Shown here piece by piece: positions 49,911 to 61,420 of a stretch of DNA of 64,000 nucleotides; positions within the stretch are counted from its first letter, which is position 1; every line of letters begins with the position of its first letter. Source of the DNA: Amia ocellicauda (taxonomy: Eukaryota > Chordata > Actinopteri > Amiiformes > Amiidae); the NCBI RefSeq assembly GCF_036373705.1, contig NC_089863.1, positions 8,283,357-8,347,356 of the forward strand, read 5' to 3'. The position numbers and the translations under genes are program-made. The notes below the pieces were generated by a model. That model ran no database searches and was not told the DNA's origin. It was given only the letters and a program-made list of their open reading frames with translations.

Positions 49911-52900
49911 ATATGCGTGTGTATATATATCTCAGGAAGCCAAATGTTTGGCAGATGCTCGCTGAGCACAGATCTTGATGTGGTGTGGTTTCTCTTCTCT
50001 CCCTCCCATCCACATGCTATCAGATATAAGATCTGCTTACATCTAATTTAACTTATCTGTTAGTACAAGATTATTGGTTTTATTATATAACATTCTAGAT
50101 AGTTTTATGAAAAAGTAAAGTTTTGTGCGAAACTAGCTGTATAAGTAAAATAAACTTAACTTCCCCTTCCCTTACAATAAAATGTGCTAATGCTACAATG
50201 TCAGCACTTTCCACTTAAATTCTAGACTTTGTCTTGTTTATATATTCATTTATGCATTTATGCACGCCCTTCTGACTCATTCACACCCAAAACTGAAACA
50301 AATGCGTGTGTCAGTGTGTAGCGGCAAATAATTTGCAATGCAAATACTTGTAGTAAACTAACAATTTAACATTGTAACTAGTCAGAGTTTGCAACATCAT
50401 ATAAGGAGCAGAGAGAAAGTGTGAAAGGGTACAGTATGCACTGTCTGGCCCAGGCAACTTTTACGACAGCCCATTTTTAAAGCAGTTCATATTATGTGCA
50501 ACCTGCTGTTGTTTAGCTGATGCAGGATGTGGTGTAAGATCTAGACTCCCTGGTAGTAGGGCATGAACAGACACCAGGTCTTCATTCTACTAATAAAAAC
50601 TGCTCTTGATATATATATACATGTATACAATTCAGGGAAAGGAACACTGTCAGTATGTGGTAACTTGCGTGTGATAAGATTTTAGAAACTGCGACTAAAG
50701 TAAGTACAAATCTTTGCTCACTTTCAAGTTACAGAATGAATTTGCAAGATTGATTGTGTTTGGGTTTTCTTCCAGGAAATTGCAATTTTCCTTCCTGTGT
50801 TCTCATACAGTCGTGTTTTTTTTTTTTTTTCGATTTGTGGAGAAGACACACGGGGTGGATAATCAAAGAGGACTATCTGCATCCTTTGACAAGCTACTGT
50901 ACCAAATAATACAAATCTTGCTGAAATGTTTGCAGCATTGAACTTCAAGACTTTATCTGGTTGAGGACTTCACTCTGTTTGGCTACTGTAGCTTGGGATT
51001 TTGATTGTTGGCTGTTTTGCTACATTCAAAGGGATTTGTTTGTTCCTTTTTATTTCTATGCCATTGTTCTCCATTCTGTTGTCTCCAGATTGCACAGTAA
51101 GTATAAAAACAAACATGTTAATGGCTGGCAAATGTGAAATTCGGCAAACAATTGCTGATGAAATGTAAGAAAACAGAGTCCCTGTTTATGTTTATTGATT
51201 TGCTTGCTTTTTGACTTAAATGCTAAAATGTGAAATGTGTCTCCATTTGAAATGTAGGCTAATTTGAAAATAATGGGCCTCATATGTTCATTAATGTGAA
51301 TTGTACTTTAAATCAATATCAGGATGGTGAACCAAAGGGAGATTGCCTATTGCTCACCAGACTCAAAGGAACCCCCCCCCCCCACACATTAACTCAACAA
51401 TAATATTACTCCACACAATTACATTTACATTACATGTCTCAATAATTAGTTTCCATTGACACAAATAATGTTGTTATTTTTTACATTTTCTGTCTAATTT
51501 ACCTCTTGTTGATGAAGCCTCCAGGTTCCATTTTATGCAGATGAACATTGTTGTGAGAACCCAAGATAAGGCAATTATCATAATTGCAATTATACACATA
51601 GCATGTTATTATTAATAATAATAATAATTGTTGCCATCCTATTTCAGCAGAAATTTAACCGACAAAAAATGAAGTAAAAAATAAAATATAAATTTCCCTG
51701 ACTGGTTTCATGATATGTTTTAAGACTTTGGGTTATATTCATTTAACCTTTCCAGTCAAGCTAATTGCAGTGATATCTGAAGTTAACAGAAGGGAATGAA
51801 ATACTTTATTTGTTATTTGTTCCAGCTGTTATTGTTTGTGTCAGCGGTGATAAACTTAACATGATATTAACGTTTTGAGACTGTATGGCATTTCATGTAT
51901 TTAAAATAAATATGTACAGGCTCATATGACACCCCTAAGGAAGCTATAACAGTATAATTACAGGAAATACTTAATCCTCAATTTTCACTGTGATGTTTTT
52001 TTTAGTTTAAAGATTAAATGGATCTGGCAATCCTATGCAGGACCCCGCATATTGTTCCAAACTAAATTATAATGAAAACAGCAGACACTAAAATACACAG
52101 TGTCAGTTACTTTGATTAATGTGTTTTACCAAAATCCTGCATTCAAAAGCAAATGTGAACTAAACCCTATGTGAGAATACAATGGGAATTAGAGGTGAAT
52201 TGAAAGTTATGATCCTGATCATTTGATTTTTCGTCTCTCTAATTTAATGTGCATATATTAAAAACTTTGATTGACTATCAGAAATCAGAGAATCATATGC
52301 ATTATACAGAATTAATGCAACAAAAGGACTTATAACCATGAACCGCTGGTGTTGAAGCCTTGGGCAATGAACCTTACCCAGATTCCTTACGTCAAAACAA
52401 AACAAAAAAGCATGAATGGGTACAAATGTATGTTGTTTTGGAGAGATGTGTCAGTCTTTCAAATCAATCAATAATGACAATAAAATGACTGAAAAGGGGT
52501 AATATTTTAGCAAATACTCTTTACAAATTGCATGGAAGGTACTTTAGTTATTAATTACCATTGTTCTGCTTATGTGTCTCAACATTTAGAGTCTTCAGGG
52601 ATGTGAGCAAAGAAAGGTCATGCAGCCATGAACTTGTAGCTTAAAAAAAGTCCCCCACATGGTCGACTGAGTTGTAATTGCCCATAAGCAGACCACAGCA
52701 GTGACAGAGGAGCTTTTCTGAATGATGGGATTATTTGAATGGATCTGCTGAATGGCTGCTATTCATAATATAAGAACCATGATCACGTCACCATGTGGTT
52801 TTCCTGGAACAAACGTTTCCACACTATTTGGCCTCTGAGGTGTCTTTCAGTTGATGTTTAGAAACACAGAACTTGCCTAGTAGATCCTTTATTAGCAGAA

Positions 52901-52920
52901 GACTAAAAACAGGCAAAGAA
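49010..52920. other. Intergenic region, no gene recognised
   Basis: Contains a (TA)n(TG)n run near 49876-49912 and a T-run near 50816-50830. Short open frames such as 49559-49860 have no recognisable domain. Confidence 0.5.
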
Positions 52921-52988
52921 AACAGACCACGTATATCAGGACCTTCCTTTCATGACCACACTTGCACCCGATTCTCATAATCCACAAG

Positions 52989-53978
52989 ATGGGGGTGACA
53001 AATATGAACTGTTCCTTCAACTTGACCAGTGACCAGTTGGGACTCATGTCCATCTACAGTGTCACCTTTGTACTGGCGCTGCCTGCTAACCTGCTCTCGC
53101 TGTGGGGGCTCTACCAACTCCTACGCGCTGGCAACACCATGCCCATCTTCATCCTCAACCTGCTGGTGTCCGATCTTCTGCAGATCCTCACCCTGCCGCT
53201 GTGGATCATCTACCTGAAGAAGAACCACATGTGGACGTATGGGGACACCATCTGTGACTTTGTCGGGTACCTCTTCTACATCAACCTATACGCGAGCATC
53301 GTCTTCCTCTGCCTGATCGCGCTGGACCGCTACCTCGCCATCGTCCACCCGCTGAGGAGCAGGAGATTCCGGACCGTCAAGTTGGCTCTGGTCGTCAGCC
53401 TGGGGGTGTGGGTGGTGATCTTCCTCTTCTGCCTGAGCGGACTCTATCCCTCCGTGTACGATCCCAATCAAAGACATTGTCTGGAGCAGTATCCTGTCAG
53501 CAGCAGGTACGCCAAGTTTAAGATCGGCACCATTGTGATGGGATTCCTGCTGCCCTGCATTATTCTGGGGTGCGTAAAAACAGTTTTCTGTTCCTTTTTT
53601 ATTATTTTGTTTCATTATTTTGTTTCATATATTTAAAGATGAATGTGTTTTAAGTAAAAGTGTGCTTTAAGTTAAAGTATATACAGTGTAGCGTTTGGGG
53701 GTCCTTCTGGAAATGCTGGGAATTGCCATCGCTTGCAGTTCTCGAATGCCCGGGTTATTTGGAGACACAGTCTTATTCAGCTGACTTATATTGGCTGCTT
53801 ATACTCAATAACACCCCAGCAGCCCCTGCAGAAAACAATACTTATCTGCTTTAGAATCTTTCTCTAACATACTTAATGCTCTGTAGGCATGCGTCAGAAT
53901 GGACAATGTCCGTTAGATTGACAGTTTTGGCACTTACAAAGGTGAGAGAAAGGAAAAATGTATTACCCCCAACAAATA

Positions 53979-54070
<92 letters not shown>

Positions 54071-55311
54071 ACTCAATGTTACAATGAGATCATCTATTTT
54101 TTTATTTTGTATGCATATACATTCACTAAAACTGTTTATTATTACTACAGGGTCACAAAAAATGAAATAAAACCAAACAAAAAATCTGTATTGAACAGCA
54201 ATGCCAACGGTACATTCATATCTGGGTGTTTAAATACAGTATTTTATTTTCAAAGTAAGGAGTAGAAACAAAATCCAAAACCACAATGAGGTGTCTGTTC
54301 TCTCCCACAACACAAGTCAGTGTTCGGTTGTTTCAAGTTTGCTTAAATGTTCCTTAAATGTTTTCAAACACTGAAACCAATATAACTTACCAGATGAAGG
54401 CTGATAACTAACTGTGCGTTGTGCTCTTTCTCAGTTTGAGGATGTGTCACAACGTCATGGAAAGCGAGAAAACACAGCTGAAAATTTTAGAAAGCCCCAA
54501 ATGTATCTTCCCTGCACCAACTTGAGTCATTAAGTTCAGTGGTGCTTTAGCATTATCTTACCCAGAAATAATAATATTGTGAATTTTCCCTCGAAAGGTA
54601 CAATCACCGAAACTCAGCATTGTGTAAACAGAATATTTAAATTTGAAAAAGGTCACAAAAATGAATCAATTTAGCTTTTTTCTAATTATTGTAAAGTTCT
54701 TATTATTAAAAAAAAAAATTGGGCTAATATGGAATAATGGAGATTTGTCACTCATTTCATACCAAGATTTAAAAAATGGGGGATTGATTGTTCATTCAAT
54801 TTTCAGTAAAAAAATAAAAATAAGGATACAATACATGAACCTTAATACACTCATCTCTTCTGATGGTGAGGGAGTTTGATTCAAGGAGCGTCTAATGATG
54901 AATGATTTGTTTCCCCCCAATAGGTACACATCAGCGAGAATCCACACTGCGCTGCGTTCCTCGCCATCTGTGAGCCGGGGAGAGAGAAAGAAAATTGTTG
55001 GGATCCTCTGCATCATTACAGTCATCTTCATTGTGGTCTTTGGTCCATACCACTTGGTGGGGTCCTACAAGTTTATATACTACTTCATAACCATAGACAG
55101 ATGTGCCTTAGAAAAAAAACTCTTCTTAACCTACCGCCTGTGCTATGGACTCACGAGCCTCAACAATCTCTTAGACCCCCTGTTTTACATCTTCATTTGC
55201 AATGATATTAGGAAGCAACTTAAGAAGTCCTTGCCTTGCATCAGATCGTACCTTAATTCGGTCAATGACAGTGAGATCCATATTAGAAACTTTGAAAATA
55301 TTACACCGTAA
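52989..55311 (+). CDS. Class A GPCR, P2Y/proton-sensing type, GPR132-like (322 aa, 2 exons)
   Basis: Coding exons are 52989-53569 and 54924-55311, joined GG|G in frame after TM5. The ATG at 52989 has a good context (A at -3, G at +4). N-glycosylation sites NCS and NLT lie at residues 7-12. Seven hydrophobic segments are present. Disulfide cysteines are Cys89 and Cys164, the DRY motif is at 113-115, FGPYH in TM6 at 233-237, and DPLFY in TM7 at 278-282. The extracellular LPLWIIYLKKNHMWTYG segment closely parallels that of GPR132 (G2A). GPR4, GPR65 and GPR68 share the DPxxY and PYH features. Such receptors sense lipids or protons on leukocytes and couple to G proteins. The ligand cannot be stated. 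A poly(A) signal AATAAA lies at 55520-55525. The coding intron is unusual for this group. Confidence 0.85.
53980..54070. repeat. (CAT)n(AAT)n compound microsatellite
   Basis: About 10 CAT units followed by about 19 AAT units inside the GPCR intron. Confidence 0.95.
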
Positions 55312-55519
55312 ACAAGATCAGCTACATATATATTGCTAATCCTCTCATTAATATATATGTTTGTGCTTCATGTAATCATGTATTTCCTGGAAGTCATTAG
55401 ATGTTCTGTAAGTACTGAGTATTGTTGAGATGTTATGAGGTTCAAATAGAAGAAGACATTATATATGGATATGGATGGCTGAAAATGTGTGTTATTTGTG
55501 TGTTATCAGGGTTTCAGTT

Positions 55520-55525
55520 AATAAA
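55520..55525 (+). terminator. Poly(A) signal of the GPR132-like gene
   Basis: AATAAA about 210 nt after the stop codon. Confidence 0.55.
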
Positions 55526-55963
55526 ACCTTTGTTGAGTTATTACATTTAATTTAGATTGCATAACACTGCTTTTGAATCACATACAGCATCTACAGGAAC
55601 AACAGCCTTTGTTTAAATGCATCGATGTATTGAATACTCTGTGACATTGTGTTATTCCTTGTTTTGGTGGAACTGAAGGGGCTACAGTGACACCTGTAGG
55701 ATAATACATGAATTATTATTTCTTTTCTGTACATCTACCACATAGTATCTTATACATGACGGGTGGAAAATATGCAGCTGAGTGACACAGTAGGGATTAG
55801 AGGCCTTTTGGATGCAGTGGGCCGATTAAAAACAACATACCTTTAAAAGTATGTGGCGTTCAACTAGTAGATTGTGTTTTTCTTCAGCTGTGATTTGTAA
55901 CCTGCATTTCTGTCCTTCAGCACCAAGACATGAGTTATTTTCTGTGTGGATTACTTCTTCCCC

Positions 55964-55965
<2 letters not shown>

Positions 55966-56023
<58 letters not shown>
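55966..56023. repeat. (AAT)n microsatellite
   Basis: About 19 trinucleotide units without an adjoining LINE tail motif. Confidence 0.95.
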
Positions 56024-56025
<2 letters not shown>

Positions 56026-57487
56026 GTGCTGCTTTATTCATGACTTGACAATAACAACCATGCACGGACAATGGATTTTAAGTCACAAATACAGTTGCCA
56101 TGATAATAATCATAAATATATAATTTTATTCATAATTATTGAGCTTTTTAGTGTATACATGTTTTGTTCACCATGGGGAAATGTACAAATGTGTTAAACC
56201 ACCTAAAACACCTTTTTCTTGTTTTACTTCCTATATACTTTCTTATCTGAAATTAAGAAATGTTTATAACTGCTTTTGTGGCATCGCATCTGTAGGGAGA
56301 GCAGACTTACTATTTATTTAAATTAGATTTGTATTTATTTTATTTCTGCTGCGATTAAACATCTTTTAAAAAATATATACTTAGGCCATATGTTACATCC
56401 ACAGCTCAACCATCCCCAGGTTCGCCACCAGAGGTCGCTATTACCAAAGCATCCTCTGTGTCTTTCCCTGGATCTCCTGGTACCTAATTATTCTATTATT
56501 GTCCCTGCTTAACTGAATCATCGCCACACCTGTCTCATATTCTCCTGCTCATCAACACTAGTATGTATTCCCCGTTGTTCCCACCAACCAATGTGAAGTC
56601 TAGTTTGCCATTCCAGCACCTCTACTGAGTGTTCCAGACCTATCTTGTTATTGACCTTTGCCCATTTGTGACCAATGTCTCTTGCATTTCCCTCTTTGCC
56701 TTGTTCACATAATCAACTGACCTCCTGCCTGTTTCCTTGCCGGCCAACGACCCATTGTTTGTCTGAATCACACCATACTTTCAAAGGATGAATTACATTG
56801 CATTTCATTAGGACATACATTTGCTGTGTGATTACAGAAAGTGATGATATAATTCTGGCGCAAAATGGTCATTGACTGTTTTTGCATTCCTTCCAGTTAA
56901 GTGTTTATGTTTCATGTGTTCATATACTTATACTTAAGTTGTAACGCACCTACTTATGTATACAATTTTCCAATAAAATAATGAGTTTACACATTTAAGT
57001 ACTTTTAAAAATGTTTTTTATTTTTAATACAAAAATATCTATGAAGTAAACATAAAATGCCATTTCTGTTACAATTGCCCTTAAATTATATTTATACATG
57101 TGCTCTTCCAAACATATGTGAGTGTGTCAATAAAGATAAGTGAAGAAGAACATCTATGTCAAATTATACATTCATGAAAAAGCACACAATACGGATATAG
57201 TTGCAATGTAATTTTAATGAATTTTTGTGAAACCTCAATTATTTACATATTAATTTTAAACCCTATTTCAGCAGGAGTATTCTAATGAGATGAACATCTT
57301 GTCCGCACTTAGCTTTTACACTCCAGGATGTTAGACGTCATTTATTGTATTCACTTGTGTAAATTGGAATTTGTAAAATGTATTATGCTTTGAATTGCAC
57401 TGTATTATGTACATCTGAATTTGTAATGTTTTATGCCTTGGACTGAACTGTATTTTTGCACTTTGTATTATACTTTGTGCTTATATT

Positions 57488-57545
57488 CTGTAAGTTGCCC
57501 TGGATAAGGGCATCTGCCAAGCAATAAATACTCATAATAATAATA
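57488..57545 (+). repeat. Solo LINE-tail repeat
   Basis: GTTGCCCTGGATAAGGGCAT, CTGCCAAG, then AAT-type sequence. Confidence 0.75.
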
Positions 57546-58562
57546 TACATGAATACAAGGGTGCAAGGATTTGCATTTGAAATAAAATAGTGCAGTATAG
57601 TTTAGACTAATGTGTTTCAAAGGCAGGTCCTATCCATTGAAGAGTTTCACATCTCCTGCCTTTTCTACTAATCTGGCAAATAACTGTTAGTCTGTTGAGC
57701 CGAATATGGTAAGATTCAGGATTCAGTTCAGAGAGAGAAAATTAAAAAAATGTTATATGAAGTTTAAACTGGAAGTCACTTGCCTGCAATGATTGTTTGG
57801 GGGAAGAAAGATAGCACGCTAATAGACAGACTTCTTCTTTACCTCCTTCACTTTTACCTGTTCACTCTGTACAGGTGACATTCATTAATAAACAAAGTAC
57901 ATTCAGAAATTGAACGTCTGCAGGCTCCCTGTTCCTTTGTGTCTTAAAGCAGACAGATGGAGCATATTCTTATTTGTTTGATATTGTTTTATTTATTTAG
58001 TGAGAATCAAACTGCTGGTATAAAGGTTGTTTGACACCATGGGCTGTATTTATGAACATTTTCTACCTACTTCAGCTTACTGCACTTCTCATGTTATCAT
58101 TAAAATGTGCTGGACTTGAGGTTAGTTTAACATAAATATATGTAGCATAGTTAAGCACAGATTTTAATTCTGCCAAAATATGGACATTATGTGATAAAAT
58201 TATCACTGTAAATTTACCAAAATCCAAAACACTCAACATGACTGATGAAATATATTTTAATCAATATCTTTCCACATTCTCTGGTGTATTGTATACAACA
58301 TTATGCCTAAAGCCATTTAACCAATACAGATAGTTAAGCAGTCCAGGACTAGATCTTACTAATGATGCTATTTTGTGCGCTTTATGTCTTACAGAATATT
58401 TCCTTGTCATTTGAGAGAGCAGTAACATGTATTGCCATCAGGGAGCAGTGCATTACTATAAAGCAATGAGGGATTTCAAATTTCAAAAGCACATGACTAA
58501 ACTATTGACTGAAAAAATTCTAAAAAACATGCACAATACTTCCCTAATCACTATTTATAAGG

Positions 58563-58563
<1 letters not shown>

Positions 58564-58621
<58 letters not shown>

Positions 58622-58655
58622 TTTATTTATTGGCAGATGCCCTTATCCAGGGCGA
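58564..58655 (-). repeat. (TTA)n(TTTA)n with LINE-tail repeat
   Basis: Microsatellite followed by TTGGCAGATGCCCTTATCCA and GGGCGA, i.e. the tail motif in minus orientation, as at 773-870. Confidence 0.85.
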
Positions 58656-59319
58656 ATAAAAAACTTGTTTCTGCTTTACAATATGGAAAGTCTATTGATG
58701 TGGTGTGCTATACATATATATATTAAACACACAGGTTTCTATTGCAACAACCATGGTGCACAGCATTATTCATAATCATTAAAAATGCAGCTTTCATTAC
58801 CTCCTGGGCACCATGCCAGATTACACTTCTCGGTAAACAGGGCCGGCGAATGATCTTTATCCATGTGCACCTTGATGTTCATGTTCCTGCCTCATCAGCA
58901 CACGCACTGAGGTTAACCTGAATGCGGGGGGATGGGCTATGCTTGCGATGCATACATGTGAGATTGAGCATCGTGTGGTTGTAAGCGAGGCTCGATTTCC
59001 AACACACAATCCAGTCATGCTCTGAGAGACGCTGTTTATTTTCAAGCACAAAGATGGAGATGTTGCAGTTCATGGGCATCATGTTTCTTATCTCAGAGAA
59101 ACAGATGAAGGTGTATTACCTTCTATAAGGAAAACGTTTCATGCAGTTGATTGAACTGATAGAGGGGAAAGATGAGTAGCTGCATAAGCAAAATGCATAC
59201 AATGTATGAAGTAAAATAAAAATAATAACAACAGTACAATCCAAAAGTGGAAAATCTCAGAAAAGACTAACCTGTGCAATTCTGTCTCGAGGTGCATTTT
59301 TCATTACTTAAAAAAGTAT

Positions 59320-59325
59320 TTTATT
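59320..59325 (-). terminator. Poly(A) signal of the ptgdr2 gene
   Basis: Minus-strand AATAAA about 200 nt past the stop codon. Confidence 0.5.
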
Positions 59326-59525
59326 CTCCCTGTACAAAAACATATATTATATTGGCCACTGATCAACTTTAGATTTACACAAATCAAGAGGACAACTCAA
59401 TTGAAGAGTTAAATTTGCCGTACAGTAATGACTTCATAGCATATTACTGCACACTAATTGATTTGTTCTTACTGCAAACAATAGTCACTAGACTTGGAAG
59501 ATCCCGCCCCGTCACCGGGAAGCCA

Positions 59526-60650
59526 TCAGAAAACGGCCGGGTTCTCCTCCTCCTTCTCAGTGCTGCCCAACTTCTCACGATGCCCGCGGAGTTTCTGCCC
59601 GCGGCTCAGCAGCTCGCTGGTGCTGACGGAGGAGCGCGTTGTGCTGCGCCGGTGGCTGAAGTCCATGTCCTCCATCAGCACGCTCTCCATCACCACGCTG
59701 AGGGACTGGCGGATCTTGGCCATGAAGTCGGGGCAGCTGAAGACGTACAGGAAGGGGTTGAGCACGCTGTTGATGAAGGCCAGGCTGCTGACCAGAGGGA
59801 GGGCCCTGGCGACAACCAATCGCAGGCTATGGTGATAGTGGGAGGCGGCCTCCAGTAGGCTGAAGATGTGATATGGGATCCAGCACACGATAAACGTGAT
59901 GATCACTGCTAATACAAGCCGGAAAAATCGATAGGTACGCCTCCGGCCCCGTCTGGTGATGCTGGAGCTGACAGCCATGTAGCTGCCTATGATTATAATC
60001 AGGGGTAATAGGAAGGATATGATAAACTTGCTGACAGCCAGGATGTCTTGCCTTACCCCACACAGCTGGTCAATTTCGTCGTCGGGGGACCGGTACTGCA
60101 CGTAGTTGTAGTAGCACATGATCCTCCCGTCCTTCCTCACGATAGTGTCCCGGAAGATGTAATACGGAATGGTGTTGATAATGGCCAGCACCCAAATCCC
60201 AGCGCACACCTGAGTGGCCAAGCGCACGTCCCTGTGATTCTGGGACCACACGGGGAGAATGACCACCAGGCAGCGATCAAGGCTGATTACGCTCAGCAGG
60301 AAGCCGCTCACAAACATGTTGAGGAAGAACATGGATGAGTGGATCTTGCAGAAGGTGGTGCCCAAGGTCCAGGTGTGGCCCATCGCCAGGAAGTGGGTGA
60401 AGAACGGCAGGGAGACGGTGGCCAGCAGGTCGGAAGCGGCCAAATTGAGGATCCAGACACTGATGACGGTCCGGCGGACGCGGAACCCGATGACCCACAG
60501 GATCAGAATGTTCTCCAGGATCCCGAAAACGGACAAGATGCCATGCAGGCAGACCGTTGTGTAGTTAATGCTACTGTCAGAGTTGTTGGAATTCACTGAA
60601 TGGTTGATCATTTGCTGAATGAGAGGACAGAAGAGATTGTTTTCTGCCAT
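59526..60650 (-). CDS. ptgdr2: Prostaglandin D2 receptor 2 (CRTH2/GPR44) orthologue, 374 aa
   Basis: Single coding exon. A splice acceptor (TTTCACCAG|GGATCTG) at 60692 lies 42 nt before the chosen ATG at 60650, so the upstream ATG in the same open frame (60782) is intronic. The start MAENNLFCPLIQQM resembles human PTGDR2. Strong family stretches are LGTTFCKIHSSMFFLNMFVS, GFLLSVISLDRCL and FRDTIVRKDGRIMCYYN. The DRC motif (125-127) replaces DRY, as in mammalian PTGDR2. Cys101 and Cys179 form the expected disulfide and NPFLY is at 298-302. Residues known from structural work to contact ligand in the human receptor are conserved as Arg167, Lys208, Tyr260 and Glu267. N-glycosylation sites are at residues 16, 22 and 29. 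The receptor couples to Gi and directs leukocyte migration to prostaglandin D2. The C-tail is rich in Ser/Thr. Confidence 0.93.
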   Translation of the reverse strand: MAENNLFCPLIQQMINHSVNSNNSDSSINYTTVCLHGILSVFGILENILILWVIGFRVRRTVISVWILNLAASDLLATVSLPFFTHFLAMGHTWTLGTTFCKIHSSMFFLNMFVSGFLLSVISLDRCLVVILPVWSQNHRDVRLATQVCAGIWVLAIINTIPYYIFRDTIVRKDGRIMCYYNYVQYRSPDDEIDQLCGVRQDILAVSKFIISFLLPLIIIIGSYMAVSSSITRRGRRRTYRFFRLVLAVIITFIVCWIPYHIFSLLEAASHYHHSLRLVVARALPLVSSLAFINSVLNPFLYVFSCPDFMAKIRQSLSVVMESVLMEDMDFSHRRSTTRSSVSTSELLSRGQKLRGHREKLGSTEKEEENPAVF

Positions 60651-60839
60651 CTTTCTTTGGGATCCGTGGCTTGTCGTTCCACCTTCAGATCCCTGGTGAA
60701 AAATTTTAAAATAAAGTATATTACGAAAATGCATGAATATGTCACATAGACAGTGGCTACACCACCTTGAACCTTTCTCCATATTTTATCATGTCAATGC
60801 CTCAGTTTTGTTTCCCACATAGCTACACAGTATACTCCA

Positions 60840-61420
60840 CACAAAAAGTCTCCACCTCATTGTTATTACTTGGTGGGAGCACCTTTGGCAGCAGTTACAG
60901 CCGTGAGTCTGTTGGGATGGTATCTGCAAACTTTACAGACTTAGATTTGGCAATATTTTACAATTCTTTCGAAAACTTTTCAAGCTCTGTCAAGTTCCTT
61001 GGGGAGCGCTGAGGGATAGCAATCTACAAGATATGCCACAGATTTTCCATTGGATTTAGGTTGAGGCTCTGACTGTGCCACTAAAGGACATTTAACTCTT
61101 TGTTTTGTTCCTTAACCACTCTAGTGTAGCTTTACCTGTGTGATTCAGGTTGTTGTTATGCAGAAAGGTGAACTTCTGGGCCAGTTTCAGTATTCTTGCA
61201 GATGCAGCAATCCTTTTCCTCAAGGACTTTTCTATACTATGCTTCTTTTAATCCTGACAAGTGCCCCAACTGTTGTGCAAAACTCTGCATTTAGGCCAAA
61301 CTGTTCAATTTTAGCTTCGTCAGACTAAAACTTCTTGTCATGTAGCTACAGTATCTCCTGAGTGCCATTTTGCATACTTCAAATGAGATCTGCTTCTTTC
61401 AACAACTTTGTCTGCATGTT
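60840..61420 (-). mobile_element. Decayed Tc1-like transposon remnant
   Basis: The plus strand reads as the antisense of a common fish Tc1 transposase: GGGAGCACCTTTGGCAGCAG, CAAGCTCTGTCAAGTTCCTT, GGTGAACTTCTGGGCCAGTT and TTTAGCTTCGTCAGACTAAA match its usual reverse complement with many changes. No intact ORF or terminal repeat is visible. Confidence 0.6.

Larger units (their letters stand above)
55530..59310. other. Intergenic region between the two GPCR genes
   Basis: Contains two microsatellites, two solo LINE tails and, at about 56390-56790, a C-rich block (GGTTCGCCACCAGAGGTCGC and onward) that resembles a dispersed fish repeat I cannot classify. No gene recognised. Confidence 0.5.

Noticed and set aside
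52962-52988. Upstream non-ATG (TTG) extension of the GPR132-like receptor
   Set aside because: The ATG at 52989 has a good start context and gives an N-terminus of normal length with glycosylation sites.
60651-60782. Upstream ATG extending the PTGDR2 reading frame by 44 codons
   Set aside because: A good splice acceptor at 60692 lies between it and the MAENN start, and the extra residues do not resemble the receptor N-terminus.
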